From NCBI GenBank assembly GCA_032718475.1, contig JAUCBJ010007525.1, forward strand, positions 1 to 64,000: a DNA stretch of 64,000 nucleotides, in the 5' to 3' direction. Within the stretch, counting starts at the first letter, position 1. The number at the start of each line of letters is the position of its first letter. Of this stretch, positions 12,596 through 22,430 are shown one piece after another. Position numbers and translations under genes: made by a program. Source of the stretch: Nemertoderma westbladi. Lineage: Eukaryota > Xenacoelomorpha > Nemertodermatida > Nemertodermatidae. The notes under the pieces were generated by a model. That model ran no database searches. It saw only the letters and a program-made list of their open reading frames with translations, and was not told where the DNA came from.

Positions 12596-15500
12596 ATGTC
12601 TGATACTAAGCAGAACCTGTCAGACAGTTTATTAGATGTAACTATCTGCGACTCAGATAGAGATGTAGAACCATCTAGTCGTAAGTTCAGTTCACCTCCC
12701 ACTGTGAGGAAGGTCATCCCTCCAGTAGTAATAACAGAACCTAGGCTGGTCCAACATCGTAGGTCTATCATAGGCACTCGAGCTCAAGTCAAGCGGGACC
12801 AAGAAGCAGCGGAACAGCAACAACCCGCGAGCCAAGAATTTATTTCTCAGCGGCCCGACAGCTCCAGTAGCGAAGATACGGTAGAACTGACACCCGAGCG
12901 CGGAGCAAAGATGATGGATGCGGTTTATACGGATCCCCTTCTCATCCTTCCTGCAGCCGTACTCGCTAGGTTATTGATTGCGGTGGAAGAACACCAGATC
13001 GATTGGACGAGAAGTCAGCGATCAACTAGAGATAGCTATGCGGGATACACGAGGGAAGAACTGAAGTCTATTGTCGAGTCGCAATGGAACTTCCCCGGAC
13101 CCGGACTCCCGTTTGATTTATCAGAAGCTGCCTGGGAAGACATACACCGGATGGGAGTAGCCAAGGAAACCATCGATCCAGCTGTATGGAAGAGGTCCGC
13201 AGCCGGATACGCACAAGGATTCTTCAGCTCTATGGAGCGAGTAGAAAAACAACTGTTTAAACAACCTCAAGGACCTCAAGAGCAGGGACAACTGCTTTAT
13301 CAAGTTAGAGAAAGAATTCTGCGAATTAGGCTAATCTTATCAGCCTTTGAGGAGGCTTCTAAAAGAAGACAAGACACGTCGTTGCAAGTTGCCGTAAAGA
13401 CTTGGTTTCAACGGGTGAGTCGCCAGGTTCAAGGAGCAGCTCAGTGGAAAGCTCAATTGGAGGAGCGCTCAACCCATGGAGAATCAACGGACGCTATTTC
13501 TTCCCAAGTGGAAAGTGAAGCGACGGCAGAGAAACCGCATAAGAAGGATGCCATTGACATCTATCTGTCAGACTATCAGCGTTTTTTGGGAGATGAAGAG
13601 TTGAGGAGAAGGCTAGATGGACTTAGCCCTAATAGTGAAGGAGCCCAGCGTGTGTTGGATGCAATAGATGTAGATAGGTTAGCGGCGAATCAAGCTAAAT
13701 TCGATGAACAACTCCGCATCGCGAGAGAAAAGGAAGAACAAGTAAGGAAAAAACGTATAGAAGACAGAAAGATAGCAGCCGTGGCAGAGGCAGAAAGAAA
13801 AGCGACCTTAGCAGAAGCAGTGGCAGAGGCAAAAGCGGCAGCAGCAGAAGCCGAGGCAAAGGCAAAAGCGGCAGCAGCAGAAGCCGAGGCAAAGGCAAAA
13901 GCGGCAAAAGCAGAAGCCGAGGCAAAGGCAAAAGTGGCAGCGGCAGAGGCAAAAGCGGCAGCGGCAGAGGCAAAAGCGGCAGCGGCAGAGGCAAAAGCGG
14001 CAGCGGTAGCGGAAGCAGAACGGAGAGCGGCTGAAGAGATCACCCAACTGGAGTTGGAAAATCTTCAAGAGAATCAAGACTGCATAAATAAACAGTTAAC
14101 AGCTAGTAATATGCAGATGATGAATCGATCTACTCCCAAAAGACAGGGATATACATCAACTGAGGAAGGCGATACCACCGATACTGAAGGCAAAGGAAAT
14201 AGATCTCGTCTAAGCAGACGTAAAAGAACATTCCACCGTCAGAAATTGCCTGATTTGCCTCCAGCTGTTAGAAGGCAACTAAATAACACCAACTTAGGTA
14301 GTACAGAGCCCACAGACCAAATAATTAAAATAGAAAGACTCCCTACTATAGTAGATGAGCCTGAAATAATTAGGCCTGTTCTTGAAATCACCCCTTCGGT
14401 GATAGACACACCTGTGCTCCCTGAAACTACCTCTAAATTCCCTCTGCATAGCACTAAGCTACCTGTGCCCCGTAGAACTGCCCGGGAGACAGTTCAGGTC
14501 CTAGACCCCGAGCGAAATATTCCTGATTTGTCGCCCGTGGTCCCTTGTCCGCTCGCTACAACGTTGGCGACTCCCGCTTTGGCGGTCGAATGGGTGGACG
14601 AGAGACGGCGGGGGATGGATATCCTGCTCGGGCAGATGCAGGAGACTGTCCAGCAATTCAAGGGCACAGTAAGGGAAAGTAGACTAGAGTTGCAAGAAGT
14701 GCAGCAAAGTATCGCGCTAGAGCGCGATAAATTAGTAAATACTCAAAAGGGTATACTGCCACCCTCTGTAACAATGTGTCAACCTGTTAGGTCTGAAGTA
14801 TCTCATGCGCAAGGTGTGGAGCCTACACGCATATATACTGCTAGCGAAGTAGAAACTCCTATAGTGAACCCTATTAAGGGTAATTATAGACCTGTTGATA
14901 ATGACATTCCCTATAGAACTGATCATAATCCGAGAAATTTATATACCGATAACTCGATATTAAACAACACGATGGCCCAAGAAAGTTTTACGCGTCAAAT
15001 GGCTAGAACCGAAGCCCGGCAAGCAGTAAAGGTGGGAGAGATCGTCAAGTTCAATGGAGATGAGATGAAATGGTTACCTTTTAATGAATATTACAAAGAT
15101 AACATACAGAACTCTGTACTATCTAATGGAGAAAAACTTAGATACCTCATCGAGTGCTTGGAAGGATCTCCCAAGTTAATGGCGTTAAAGTTTATTGGAC
15201 ATCCAGACGGATTAAGACAAGTTTGGGACACACTAAACATCAGGTATGGTAATAGGAATAATATCGCTAAGTATTTATATGCAAAATTAGTAGCGCCCAG
15301 AAAGTTCATCAGCAGTGGGATAATAGAGTTTTCCGATGAGATTCAAGAGATCTGTAGACAATTAGATTGGTTAGGTAAGTCTCATGAATACCAAAGTTCT
15401 ATGGTCATTGGAGCTGTGGCTTCTACTTTACCGAAAGGTGGGGTAGGCACACGCTGGGATAAGAAAGTACTATATATGATGGAACAACAACGACGAGACC

Positions 15501-18500
15501 CTACCATGACTGATCTCATGTCATTCTTGGATGGAGAAGTGAAATTGCAACTCCTCAAGCAGTCCCGAGAGAAGACACCGGAAAACAAGGTAAGTGAAAA
15601 ACCCGTCTCTAGGAGAAAGGTAACACCAGTGTGTTATACAGACGACGGCGAAAGCCAGACTTCTCAAGGAGAAGATAGCGGGAAAGACACTGATAGATCT
15701 TATTATGTCAATAAGATGCCTAAAGATCAGGTAAGTAAATTCAAGTCTCTAGCAAATGACAGGAGGGAACAGGTAAGAAAAACTCCTCCCACGTCTCCCA
15801 AGAGAATTCAGGTGAGAAAGCCCGAAGAAAGGGCAAGTGTACACAATGTGACTCAGAATAAAGTAAGTAACATCAAACCGAAATGTGCGCTGTGTGACGG
15901 GACCCACCATTTGAATAGGTGTGATGAATTTCTAAAGAAATCATTAACGGAGAGACGCGAAGTCATGTGGGATAAGCGGTTATGTTATAATTGCCTCAGA
16001 CAAGGACACCAACGGCGAACCTGTTTCTCTGACATAAGGTGTGCAAAGTGTGGTGCGAAACATCATATCTTGTTGCACGCTGAATTCGATCGAAATAGTC
16101 AGAATCAGGTAAGTGATTCCGAGCTACATGTCCAATTCAGTGATGTGAACGACACTGATCAATCTGAGATGGAAGGATTCTATACAGACGAGTTCTCCAA
16201 TGAAAACGAATCCTGTTACATGATAAATACCGCAGTGTATCGAGCACTCACATATGAAAAGGATACAGACAACGACTTCACTCTAACTACTTCTGAGCGA
16301 CAACCATCTTGGAAAGAACCATCTTCCAATGTAGGGATCCGAGAGTTTCCTGTGGTGCAAGTAAGGGTTCACGGACCTAAGAGGAGTTATGTAGTGAACG
16401 CCCTCCTTGACTCCGGTAGTACAGGAACATTCATCGACAAAGAGCTAGCCGAAGATATATTTGCCGGACAACCCAAGTTCCAAACTAAGCTCAACATGTC
16501 CGGCATTATGCAAGTTTGGAAATCTACAATAATAGCTGATTATTATGTAGGCGCGTTGTCCACCCCACAAGACGAACTAGGAGAACATAGCATAAGGTCA
16601 GTGAAAATGGTAGCTATAAAGAACTTCGCTACTACTCAAGCAGACCTTTATAATTGGGACGAGGATGAGAGCATCCAACATCTTAACATACCTCGATTCC
16701 AGACTGATTATCCTGGAGTGCAAATACTCATCGGCCAAAACGCGCATGAGGCGCTGGAGACATTAGAGAAACGGCCTGCTCAACCGCAGCCCCTACAGAC
16801 CTATGCGGTAAGAACTAGAGTAGGTTGGTACTTTACTGGCCCTTCCCGTAGAACACTCAGAGAAAGACTACCGCCAGAGAGCGTATGCCAGTTGAGTGAA
16901 TGGGAAGATGATACCAGTGAGGGAGACAACTTAACTGAGGGAACTCCATACTCCTCAGATAATGACGACGTTCACCAGCTTTTTGATGAGGAGAATACCA
17001 TCGATCTCCTTAAGGAAAACGAGGCTTGGCAAAACCAAGTTAACTTATGTCAACTTCTCTATCCATCTGAACGAGAAGTTTATAACGACGAGTTAAATGA
17101 CGTCATTGAGCGTTGCAATGCCAAGACTCGAGATGAACATGCTGTACGATTCTTTACGCAAGAGGCGGTAGAGCCCAATTCCTACGATAAAGCCTTATCG
17201 GTGGAAGAGGAAAGGGCCAAGCAGATCCAAGAGACAACTACACGTTTCCTCAAAGATCAAGGCAGGTATGAAGTCGGTTTACCTTTTCGCAAGAGAGAAC
17301 CGAAGTTCATCAATAACAGACCTTTGGCGGAAAAAAGAATCGCGCAACTCCATCGACACCTTACGGCTAATTCTTCAGCTAAAGCAATGTATCAAACACA
17401 GCTGGAGAAATTTATTAGTAAGGGATACGCGGAGAGAGTACCGGAAGAAACACCTGTGACTGAAAGAACGTATTACTTAACTCACCATTACGTTCCTAAA
17501 CCCGGTAAGCCACATGAAGTGAGAGTAGTGTTTGATGGTTCCGCTCTTTACATGGGTCAATCCCTTAACTCTGAATTGTTACCCGGACCCAACTTGCTTC
17601 AATCTTTGTTGGGAATTCTTTTAAGGTTGAGACAATATTCGATTGCTTTCGCCTCCGATATAGAAGGCATGTTCTTACAAGTCAAGGTGCTAGATAGGGA
17701 TCGAGATAGTCTACGATTTCTGTGGTGGCCCGAAGGAGATCTCAACCAGAAACCGGTGGAGTACTGGATGACCATCCAGGCCTTCGGGATAATCTCAAGC
17801 CCTTCCAACGCCTGTTCGGTAGTGCGTACCACTGCAGAGGACAACCGAGAGGCATTCTCTAAGGAAGTGATCGACAACATCAAGAGAGACATATATATGG
17901 ACGACAATCTGAAGTCCCTTCCATCAGTTGAGGAAGCCATTGAGGTCGCTAAAGGAACGGTAGAGTGCTTAAAAAGAGGTGGATTTCGATTAACCAAATT
18001 CACCAGCAACTCCCGTGAGTTTCTGGAGTCGATCCCTGCGGAGGATCGAGGAGCGAAAGATCTCGATTTGATCAAAGATGATCTGCCAGAAACCAAGACA
18101 CTCGGCTTGAAATGGGACACAGAGCGAGATATCCTGTTTTTCCAGCTAAAACAGCGAGATAATCCAGTTCGAACCAAACGGATTTGCTTAAGTATACTGA
18201 GCACTTATTTCGATCCATTGGGATTTATTAGCCCAGTTATATTGATTGCTCGTAGTTTGGTACAACAAATGTGGCTTGAAAACCACTCATGGGACGATCC
18301 ACTTAAGGGAGAATTATTAAAGAAGTGGATGAAATGGGAAGATTCTCTGCCGGCTATCGAGGATTTTATAATTTCCCGTTCATATTTTGGTCATGTTCTC
18401 CCTACGTATTCCTATCAACTCCATGTGTTTGGAGACGCCAGCGATATGGGAATAGGTATAGTAGCCTATCTAAGGGTGGAAACTCCGGATGGAATCAAAG

Positions 18501-20779
18501 TCACCTTGGTTACTTCTAAGGCATTAATCAACAACAAGTTGAAAGTTCCTCGAGCGGAGTTAAAAGCGGCTCTATACGCTACAGCCATCGGCCGGAATGT
18601 AACCGAACAGATTGACTATCCATTAGAGAAAACTGTCTATTGGACCGACGCTTTACTCGTGTTAGAGTATATAACCAATGAAGTCTGTCAGTTCAGCGTC
18701 TTCGTTACCAACAGGGTAGCCATCATACTTAGTCGCACGACGATGGACCAATGGAGACATTGCCCCGGAACGATTAATCCAGCAGACATCGCGTCCCGAG
18801 GAGCGACTCCAAAGGAATTGGTAAATACTCCCGAATGGTTAGGAGGACCCGACTTTCTCTACAGAGAAGAAGAAGAATGGCCTCCTCATCTCACCACAGC
18901 AGAGATCAGACAGGCCAAGGGAGCGGAGAAAGTTAAACCCAAAACTCGAGCGAGTAAATCGAAGTTGTTTAAACCTGCGGTTGATCTATCTGTATTAGTT
19001 ACTTCCGGAGAGGATGCTTTGGATCAGAAACCCACCGCCACGACTAGAGAAGTCTTGGAAATCCGTGACAAGGATTGGAAATCTGGAATACCAGATATTT
19101 CGCAAGGACTCTCGCCTCTCTTGCAGAGAGCGATACGTCACTACAGTTCCTGGAATCGGCTCTGTAAAGCTGTCACCTATCTGAAACGATGTTTTCATCA
19201 TCGTTACTCCGGGACAAAGACCCATAGTGATGATGCTCCATCAACATCTGCACGAGTCCATGTTGTTAAAGATCTTCCCCAATACAAGGTATCCGACAGG
19301 TTTCTAAAGGAGAAGATCAGTTACCAGGAGCATGATGAAACCAACAAACAGATGCTGAGACTCCTACAATGCTATGAGGATTCCGATAAGTATTTCCTGT
19401 TATTAAGAAATCCACAGATGCGCTTAAGGGATCGCTTCTCTAGTACCATGATAGATGGGTTAATATGTGTTGGAGGCAGGCTAACCAATGCCCCATTATC
19501 CTTTGACACTAAGTTTCCCATCCTCATTAGAAATCTTGACATACAAATCAAGATAATTGTAGATGTTCATAGCAAACTGTATCATGCTGGTAGAGAACGA
19601 GTTCTGAGCGAAATTCGAACTCGCTACTATTTTTATAAACCCCGTAGGGCTCTGAACCAAGTTCTTAGGAACTGCATACCCTGTAGGAAAGCATTCAGTA
19701 GGCCTTTAACACAGCGAGAGGCAGAATTACCTAGGGAAAGAGTAAGCTTCTATGAACCACCCTTTACTAATACCGGTGTGGATTTATTTGGCCCTATTGA
19801 AGTATATCGTGCCCGGACTATAGTCAAGAGATGGTGTGTCATCTTCGTTTGTATGACTTGTAGAGCTATCCATCTCGATATGGTAAACGATCTATCCACC
19901 AACAGCTTCGTGTTGAGTTTACGACGACAGATCGCTCGCTTCGGAACCAGTAACACGATGAGATCGGATAAGGGAACGAACTTCATTGGCGCCAACAACG
20001 AAATTCAAGCTTACGTAAAGGACTGGAACAAAAGACAGGTGGACGATCAGCTAAGGATAACAGCGTCTAGCTGGACCTTCAACGCCGCCGACGCCCCTTG
20101 GTGGGGAGGAAGTTGGGAGAGATTGATTAGGAGCGTGAAGACTGCGTTCCACTTTATTGTGCCTTGTCGCGCTTATCTCACCGACGAACTATTGCGGACG
20201 TTAATGGAGGAAATCGCCGCCTATCTCAACGAAAGACCGCTTATGCCAGTCTCTTCAAATCCGGATTCCCTGGAAGCGCTAACACCCGCGCACTTTCTAC
20301 TGAAGAAACCCGTAGCCATGCTCCCACGATCGGAGATCACAGACGGAGACGAGTACTGCCGTCGAACCTGGCAACTTATGCAGTTGCTATCCCGTCGTTT
20401 CGCTGACCATTTCGAGAAACATTACCTGCCCACTCTACAACTTCGAACTAAGTGGTTTGCGCAGCAAGAAAACGTCAGCGCTGGAGACATGGTGCTTATT
20501 GTGGACCCCGATCTCCCACGTAAGCGATGGCAAACAGGACGTATCATCGAGACTTATATCTCGAGCGATGGTTTGGTGCGATCAGTAGAGCTCGTCGTCA
20601 TGCGGCGGAACTTTAAGAAACCAGGGATAGTCTTTGAGACTCAACAGCTCAATCGCCCAGTGGGACGTTTATGTTTACTGGAAAGAGACAGAGAGCTCTC
20701 CGGAAACTATGGAAGGCAAGAAACTCTTCCCACGACCACTTCCCTAATCCAACCGACATCTAGGGACTCCCCAACTTAA
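12596..20779 (+). CDS. gag-pol: BEL/Pao Gag-Pol polyprotein
   Basis: A single unbroken 2727-aa ORF encoding the structural and enzymatic polyprotein. The start ATG at 12596 has AAAC before it. N-terminal 1-800 is unfamiliar and hydrophilic, with an Ala/Lys/Glu coiled coil at about 402-481. A DUF1759-type Gag domain covers about 810-990, followed by zinc-binding Cys/His motifs at about 1095-1162, including CYNCLRQGHQRRTC (CX2CX4HX4C). The aspartic protease is marked by LLDSGSTGTF near 1271. The reverse transcriptase has AFASDIEGMF and the catalytic YMDDN near 1765. The Pao/RNase H segment (VFGDASDMGIGIVAY) is near 1942. The integrase has an HHCC zinc finger (about 2322-2365) and catalytic D/D/E near 2395 (VDLFG), 2458 (SDKGTNF) and 2508 (WERLIRS), then a DUF5641-like tail. 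All key residues are present, so the element could be active. The N-terminal extension is longer than usual for BEL Gag. Confidence 0.95.
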   Translation: MSDTKQNLSDSLLDVTICDSDRDVEPSSRKFSSPPTVRKVIPPVVITEPRLVQHRRSIIGTRAQVKRDQEAAEQQQPASQEFISQRPDSSSSEDTVELTPERGAKMMDAVYTDPLLILPAAVLARLLIAVEEHQIDWTRSQRSTRDSYAGYTREELKSIVESQWNFPGPGLPFDLSEAAWEDIHRMGVAKETIDPAVWKRSAAGYAQGFFSSMERVEKQLFKQPQGPQEQGQLLYQVRERILRIRLILSAFEEASKRRQDTSLQVAVKTWFQRVSRQVQGAAQWKAQLEERSTHGESTDAISSQVESEATAEKPHKKDAIDIYLSDYQRFLGDEELRRRLDGLSPNSEGAQRVLDAIDVDRLAANQAKFDEQLRIAREKEEQVRKKRIEDRKIAAVAEAERKATLAEAVAEAKAAAAEAEAKAKAAAAEAEAKAKAAKAEAEAKAKVAAAEAKAAAAEAKAAAAEAKAAAVAEAERRAAEEITQLELENLQENQDCINKQLTASNMQMMNRSTPKRQGYTSTEEGDTTDTEGKGNRSRLSRRKRTFHRQKLPDLPPAVRRQLNNTNLGSTEPTDQIIKIERLPTIVDEPEIIRPVLEITPSVIDTPVLPETTSKFPLHSTKLPVPRRTARETVQVLDPERNIPDLSPVVPCPLATTLATPALAVEWVDERRRGMDILLGQMQETVQQFKGTVRESRLELQEVQQSIALERDKLVNTQKGILPPSVTMCQPVRSEVSHAQGVEPTRIYTASEVETPIVNPIKGNYRPVDNDIPYRTDHNPRNLYTDNSILNNTMAQESFTRQMARTEARQAVKVGEIVKFNGDEMKWLPFNEYYKDNIQNSVLSNGEKLRYLIECLEGSPKLMALKFIGHPDGLRQVWDTLNIRYGNRNNIAKYLYAKLVAPRKFISSGIIEFSDEIQEICRQLDWLGKSHEYQSSMVIGAVASTLPKGGVGTRWDKKVLYMMEQQRRDPTMTDLMSFLDGEVKLQLLKQSREKTPENKVSEKPVSRRKVTPVCYTDDGESQTSQGEDSGKDTDRSYYVNKMPKDQVSKFKSLANDRREQVRKTPPTSPKRIQVRKPEERASVHNVTQNKVSNIKPKCALCDGTHHLNRCDEFLKKSLTERREVMWDKRLCYNCLRQGHQRRTCFSDIRCAKCGAKHHILLHAEFDRNSQNQVSDSELHVQFSDVNDTDQSEMEGFYTDEFSNENESCYMINTAVYRALTYEKDTDNDFTLTTSERQPSWKEPSSNVGIREFPVVQVRVHGPKRSYVVNALLDSGSTGTFIDKELAEDIFAGQPKFQTKLNMSGIMQVWKSTIIADYYVGALSTPQDELGEHSIRSVKMVAIKNFATTQADLYNWDEDESIQHLNIPRFQTDYPGVQILIGQNAHEALETLEKRPAQPQPLQTYAVRTRVGWYFTGPSRRTLRERLPPESVCQLSEWEDDTSEGDNLTEGTPYSSDNDDVHQLFDEENTIDLLKENEAWQNQVNLCQLLYPSEREVYNDELNDVIERCNAKTRDEHAVRFFTQEAVEPNSYDKALSVEEERAKQIQETTTRFLKDQGRYEVGLPFRKREPKFINNRPLAEKRIAQLHRHLTANSSAKAMYQTQLEKFISKGYAERVPEETPVTERTYYLTHHYVPKPGKPHEVRVVFDGSALYMGQSLNSELLPGPNLLQSLLGILLRLRQYSIAFASDIEGMFLQVKVLDRDRDSLRFLWWPEGDLNQKPVEYWMTIQAFGIISSPSNACSVVRTTAEDNREAFSKEVIDNIKRDIYMDDNLKSLPSVEEAIEVAKGTVECLKRGGFRLTKFTSNSREFLESIPAEDRGAKDLDLIKDDLPETKTLGLKWDTERDILFFQLKQRDNPVRTKRICLSILSTYFDPLGFISPVILIARSLVQQMWLENHSWDDPLKGELLKKWMKWEDSLPAIEDFIISRSYFGHVLPTYSYQLHVFGDASDMGIGIVAYLRVETPDGIKVTLVTSKALINNKLKVPRAELKAALYATAIGRNVTEQIDYPLEKTVYWTDALLVLEYITNEVCQFSVFVTNRVAIILSRTTMDQWRHCPGTINPADIASRGATPKELVNTPEWLGGPDFLYREEEEWPPHLTTAEIRQAKGAEKVKPKTRASKSKLFKPAVDLSVLVTSGEDALDQKPTATTREVLEIRDKDWKSGIPDISQGLSPLLQRAIRHYSSWNRLCKAVTYLKRCFHHRYSGTKTHSDDAPSTSARVHVVKDLPQYKVSDRFLKEKISYQEHDETNKQMLRLLQCYEDSDKYFLLLRNPQMRLRDRFSSTMIDGLICVGGRLTNAPLSFDTKFPILIRNLDIQIKIIVDVHSKLYHAGRERVLSEIRTRYYFYKPRRALNQVLRNCIPCRKAFSRPLTQREAELPRERVSFYEPPFTNTGVDLFGPIEVYRARTIVKRWCVIFVCMTCRAIHLDMVNDLSTNSFVLSLRRQIARFGTSNTMRSDKGTNFIGANNEIQAYVKDWNKRQVDDQLRITASSWTFNAADAPWWGGSWERLIRSVKTAFHFIVPCRAYLTDELLRTLMEEIAAYLNERPLMPVSSNPDSLEALTPAHFLLKKPVAMLPRSEITDGDEYCRRTWQLMQLLSRRFADHFEKHYLPTLQLRTKWFAQQENVSAGDMVLIVDPDLPRKRWQTGRIIETYISSDGLVRSVELVVMRRNFKKPGIVFETQQLNRPVGRLCLLERDRELSGNYGRQETLPTTTSLIQPTSRDSPT
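13800..14040 (+). repeat. In-frame Ala/Lys/Glu-coding repeat inside gag
   Basis: Reiterated units such as GCAGAGGCAAAAGCGGCAGC, 18-33 bp long, encode AEAKAKAA-type heptad-like sequence at residues about 402-481. All copies keep the frame, and the product should form a long alpha-helix or coiled coil. Opposite-strand frames here are by-products of the repeat. Confidence 0.85.
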
Positions 20780-21322
20780 TATCGTTCGGAGTGGGCGTGT
20801 GACTCTATTATTTTATATTATTTTATTATTTTTATATTTATGTATGTATTACTATGTAATTTTATTATAATCGTTTTATTTAATTTAGTAGAATATTATT
20901 TAGCGATTATTTTGTAGAATAGTGCAATATATTCGTGTTTATTACGTACGTAATTACTTATATTATATTTAGTGAGACGGCGAAGAAATAATTATTTTTC
21001 TCTTTCCTTACTGTCCGTATTATATTATAAATACGTAACTACAGTAAGATGAAATGTCTGTACTTATTAAAGTACAATAAAGCCACTACTATATTTAAGT
21101 ATTATTGGTAGGCAGAGTATTAGGAATTCAAAGTTCAGATCCTCGTGTCTCGGCTAAACCAAGCTCTGGGTAGACCTTGGAAACGACTTGCCTCTTCACA
21201 CTGACATTGCTTCGTGCGATATTGCTCTCATACCGTATATTAAATAATACATATAGTAGCGTGATGTCCCTTTAACAGTAGCGTATAACGCAAAATAAAT
21301 CTGTTAAACCCTTTGACCATCT

Positions 21323-21625
21323 GTAATTCTAGTCGATTAAGATATCGCGGCACCCACCGATATACTTGAAAGACAAATTCTAGAATCAGTGGTTAACGTC
21401 CCCAGACAAGTTCTGGAATAAATCGGTGCCCATCTCAAATATTAATTATTTAATATTTGCAAATCTAATAAATCAGAATCTGTAAAATTCAGATCCTTCA
21501 ACAATTCTAGTCAATTAAGATATCGTAGCATTTACCGATATTCTTAAAAAAGACAATTGTCATAGAATTAAGGATCTTGTGTCCCTAGACATGTTCTAGA
21601 ATCAAAATATGTCCATTTAATTATC
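21323..21625. repeat. Diverged direct repeat in the inter-ORF spacer
   Basis: Two copies, about 180 bp apart, share AATTCTAGTC.ATTAAGATATCG, a ..ACCGATAT.CTT.AAA segment, and later a GACA.GTTCT.GAAT..A segment followed by .TGCCCAT or .TGTCCAT. Divergence is substantial. Confidence 0.65.
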
Positions 21626-22415
21626 AAATAATAAAATTTCAGGGAATAAATTTAAATTCATGCCTTTTAATGAATTTAATAAATTGCCATTTTTACGCAA
21701 TTTATAACATTCCCAAAATTCCATTAATTAATAGATCAAGGGAGCGGAGATTTATCTTATTATGCATATGAGTGTGCGAAAGTCTCCCAAACATAGTCAA
21801 TAGCCGATAAAATTCATAAAGTCATGTATAAAACAGAACATTGACTATTAAAGAATACTATTAAATAACATCCCAAATCTGTATGCATTGGAATTACCCT
21901 AATTCTACCGCTAGCTTTGCATAATGTCACCATAGCAACAACCACGCTAGAATTAGAATGGAGTTAAAAGAACAATAGAAAGCTTGTCCCATTGAATAGC
22001 ATAGGGAATAAATAGCGCACTACTAGTATCCAAGGATACATAATAATACAGTGACATTCTGGAAGGCATTGACTAACGGACAAATGGCCCGAATGTGCGT
22101 AGTTATGACCAGTTGTGTGGTATTTGTGAGTTTATAGGTGAATGTTACTGCTAAAGTGTGTTTACAGTAGCTAGTCGCAATCGTAAAAGTAACCTAACTC
22201 TCCAAGGAAAACCTGAAGTACATCTAAGCCTTTGGGACGGACAGTTGAGTGACTTGTGCCGGTTATCGTTGTCGTTGTACGGCTACGTCGTTGGCGAAAG
22301 TATAGCGACAGCGGTACATCGGCGCTGAGAATCTCATACTGTCCGGGGGCAAGGGAGAAATAGGCAGCGACGCCCGCTCGCCTAACAATATATAAACTCA
22401 TTATAATATTGGTGA

Positions 22416-22430
22416 ACTTGTATAGCAGAT
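22416..22430 (+). promoter_or_regulatory. Candidate 3' splice site before the second BEL ORF
   Basis: CTTGTATAGCAG ends at 22428, right where the second ORF's frame becomes usable; an in-frame TGA lies at 22413-22415. The ORF has no ATG near its 5' end (GTG at 22431, first in-frame ATG at 22641), which suggests that a spliced subgenomic RNA supplies the start codon or leader. The leader donors at 10825 and 11114 are possible partners. This is inference from sequence only. Confidence 0.4.

Larger units (their letters stand above)
20780..22430 (+). other. Spacer between the two BEL ORFs
   Basis: This 1.65-kb AT-rich non-coding segment follows the gag-pol stop. It contains an AATAAA (21076-21081) that could polyadenylate a gag-pol transcript, and a diverged direct repeat (21323-21625). 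No primer or promoter motif is clear. It ends in a splice-acceptor-like sequence immediately before the second ORF. Confidence 0.6.

Noticed and set aside
13690-14043. Minus-strand frames opposite the gag coiled coil
   Set aside because: Shadows of the GC-biased Ala/Lys/Glu repeat; the plus-strand frame is part of an intact polyprotein.
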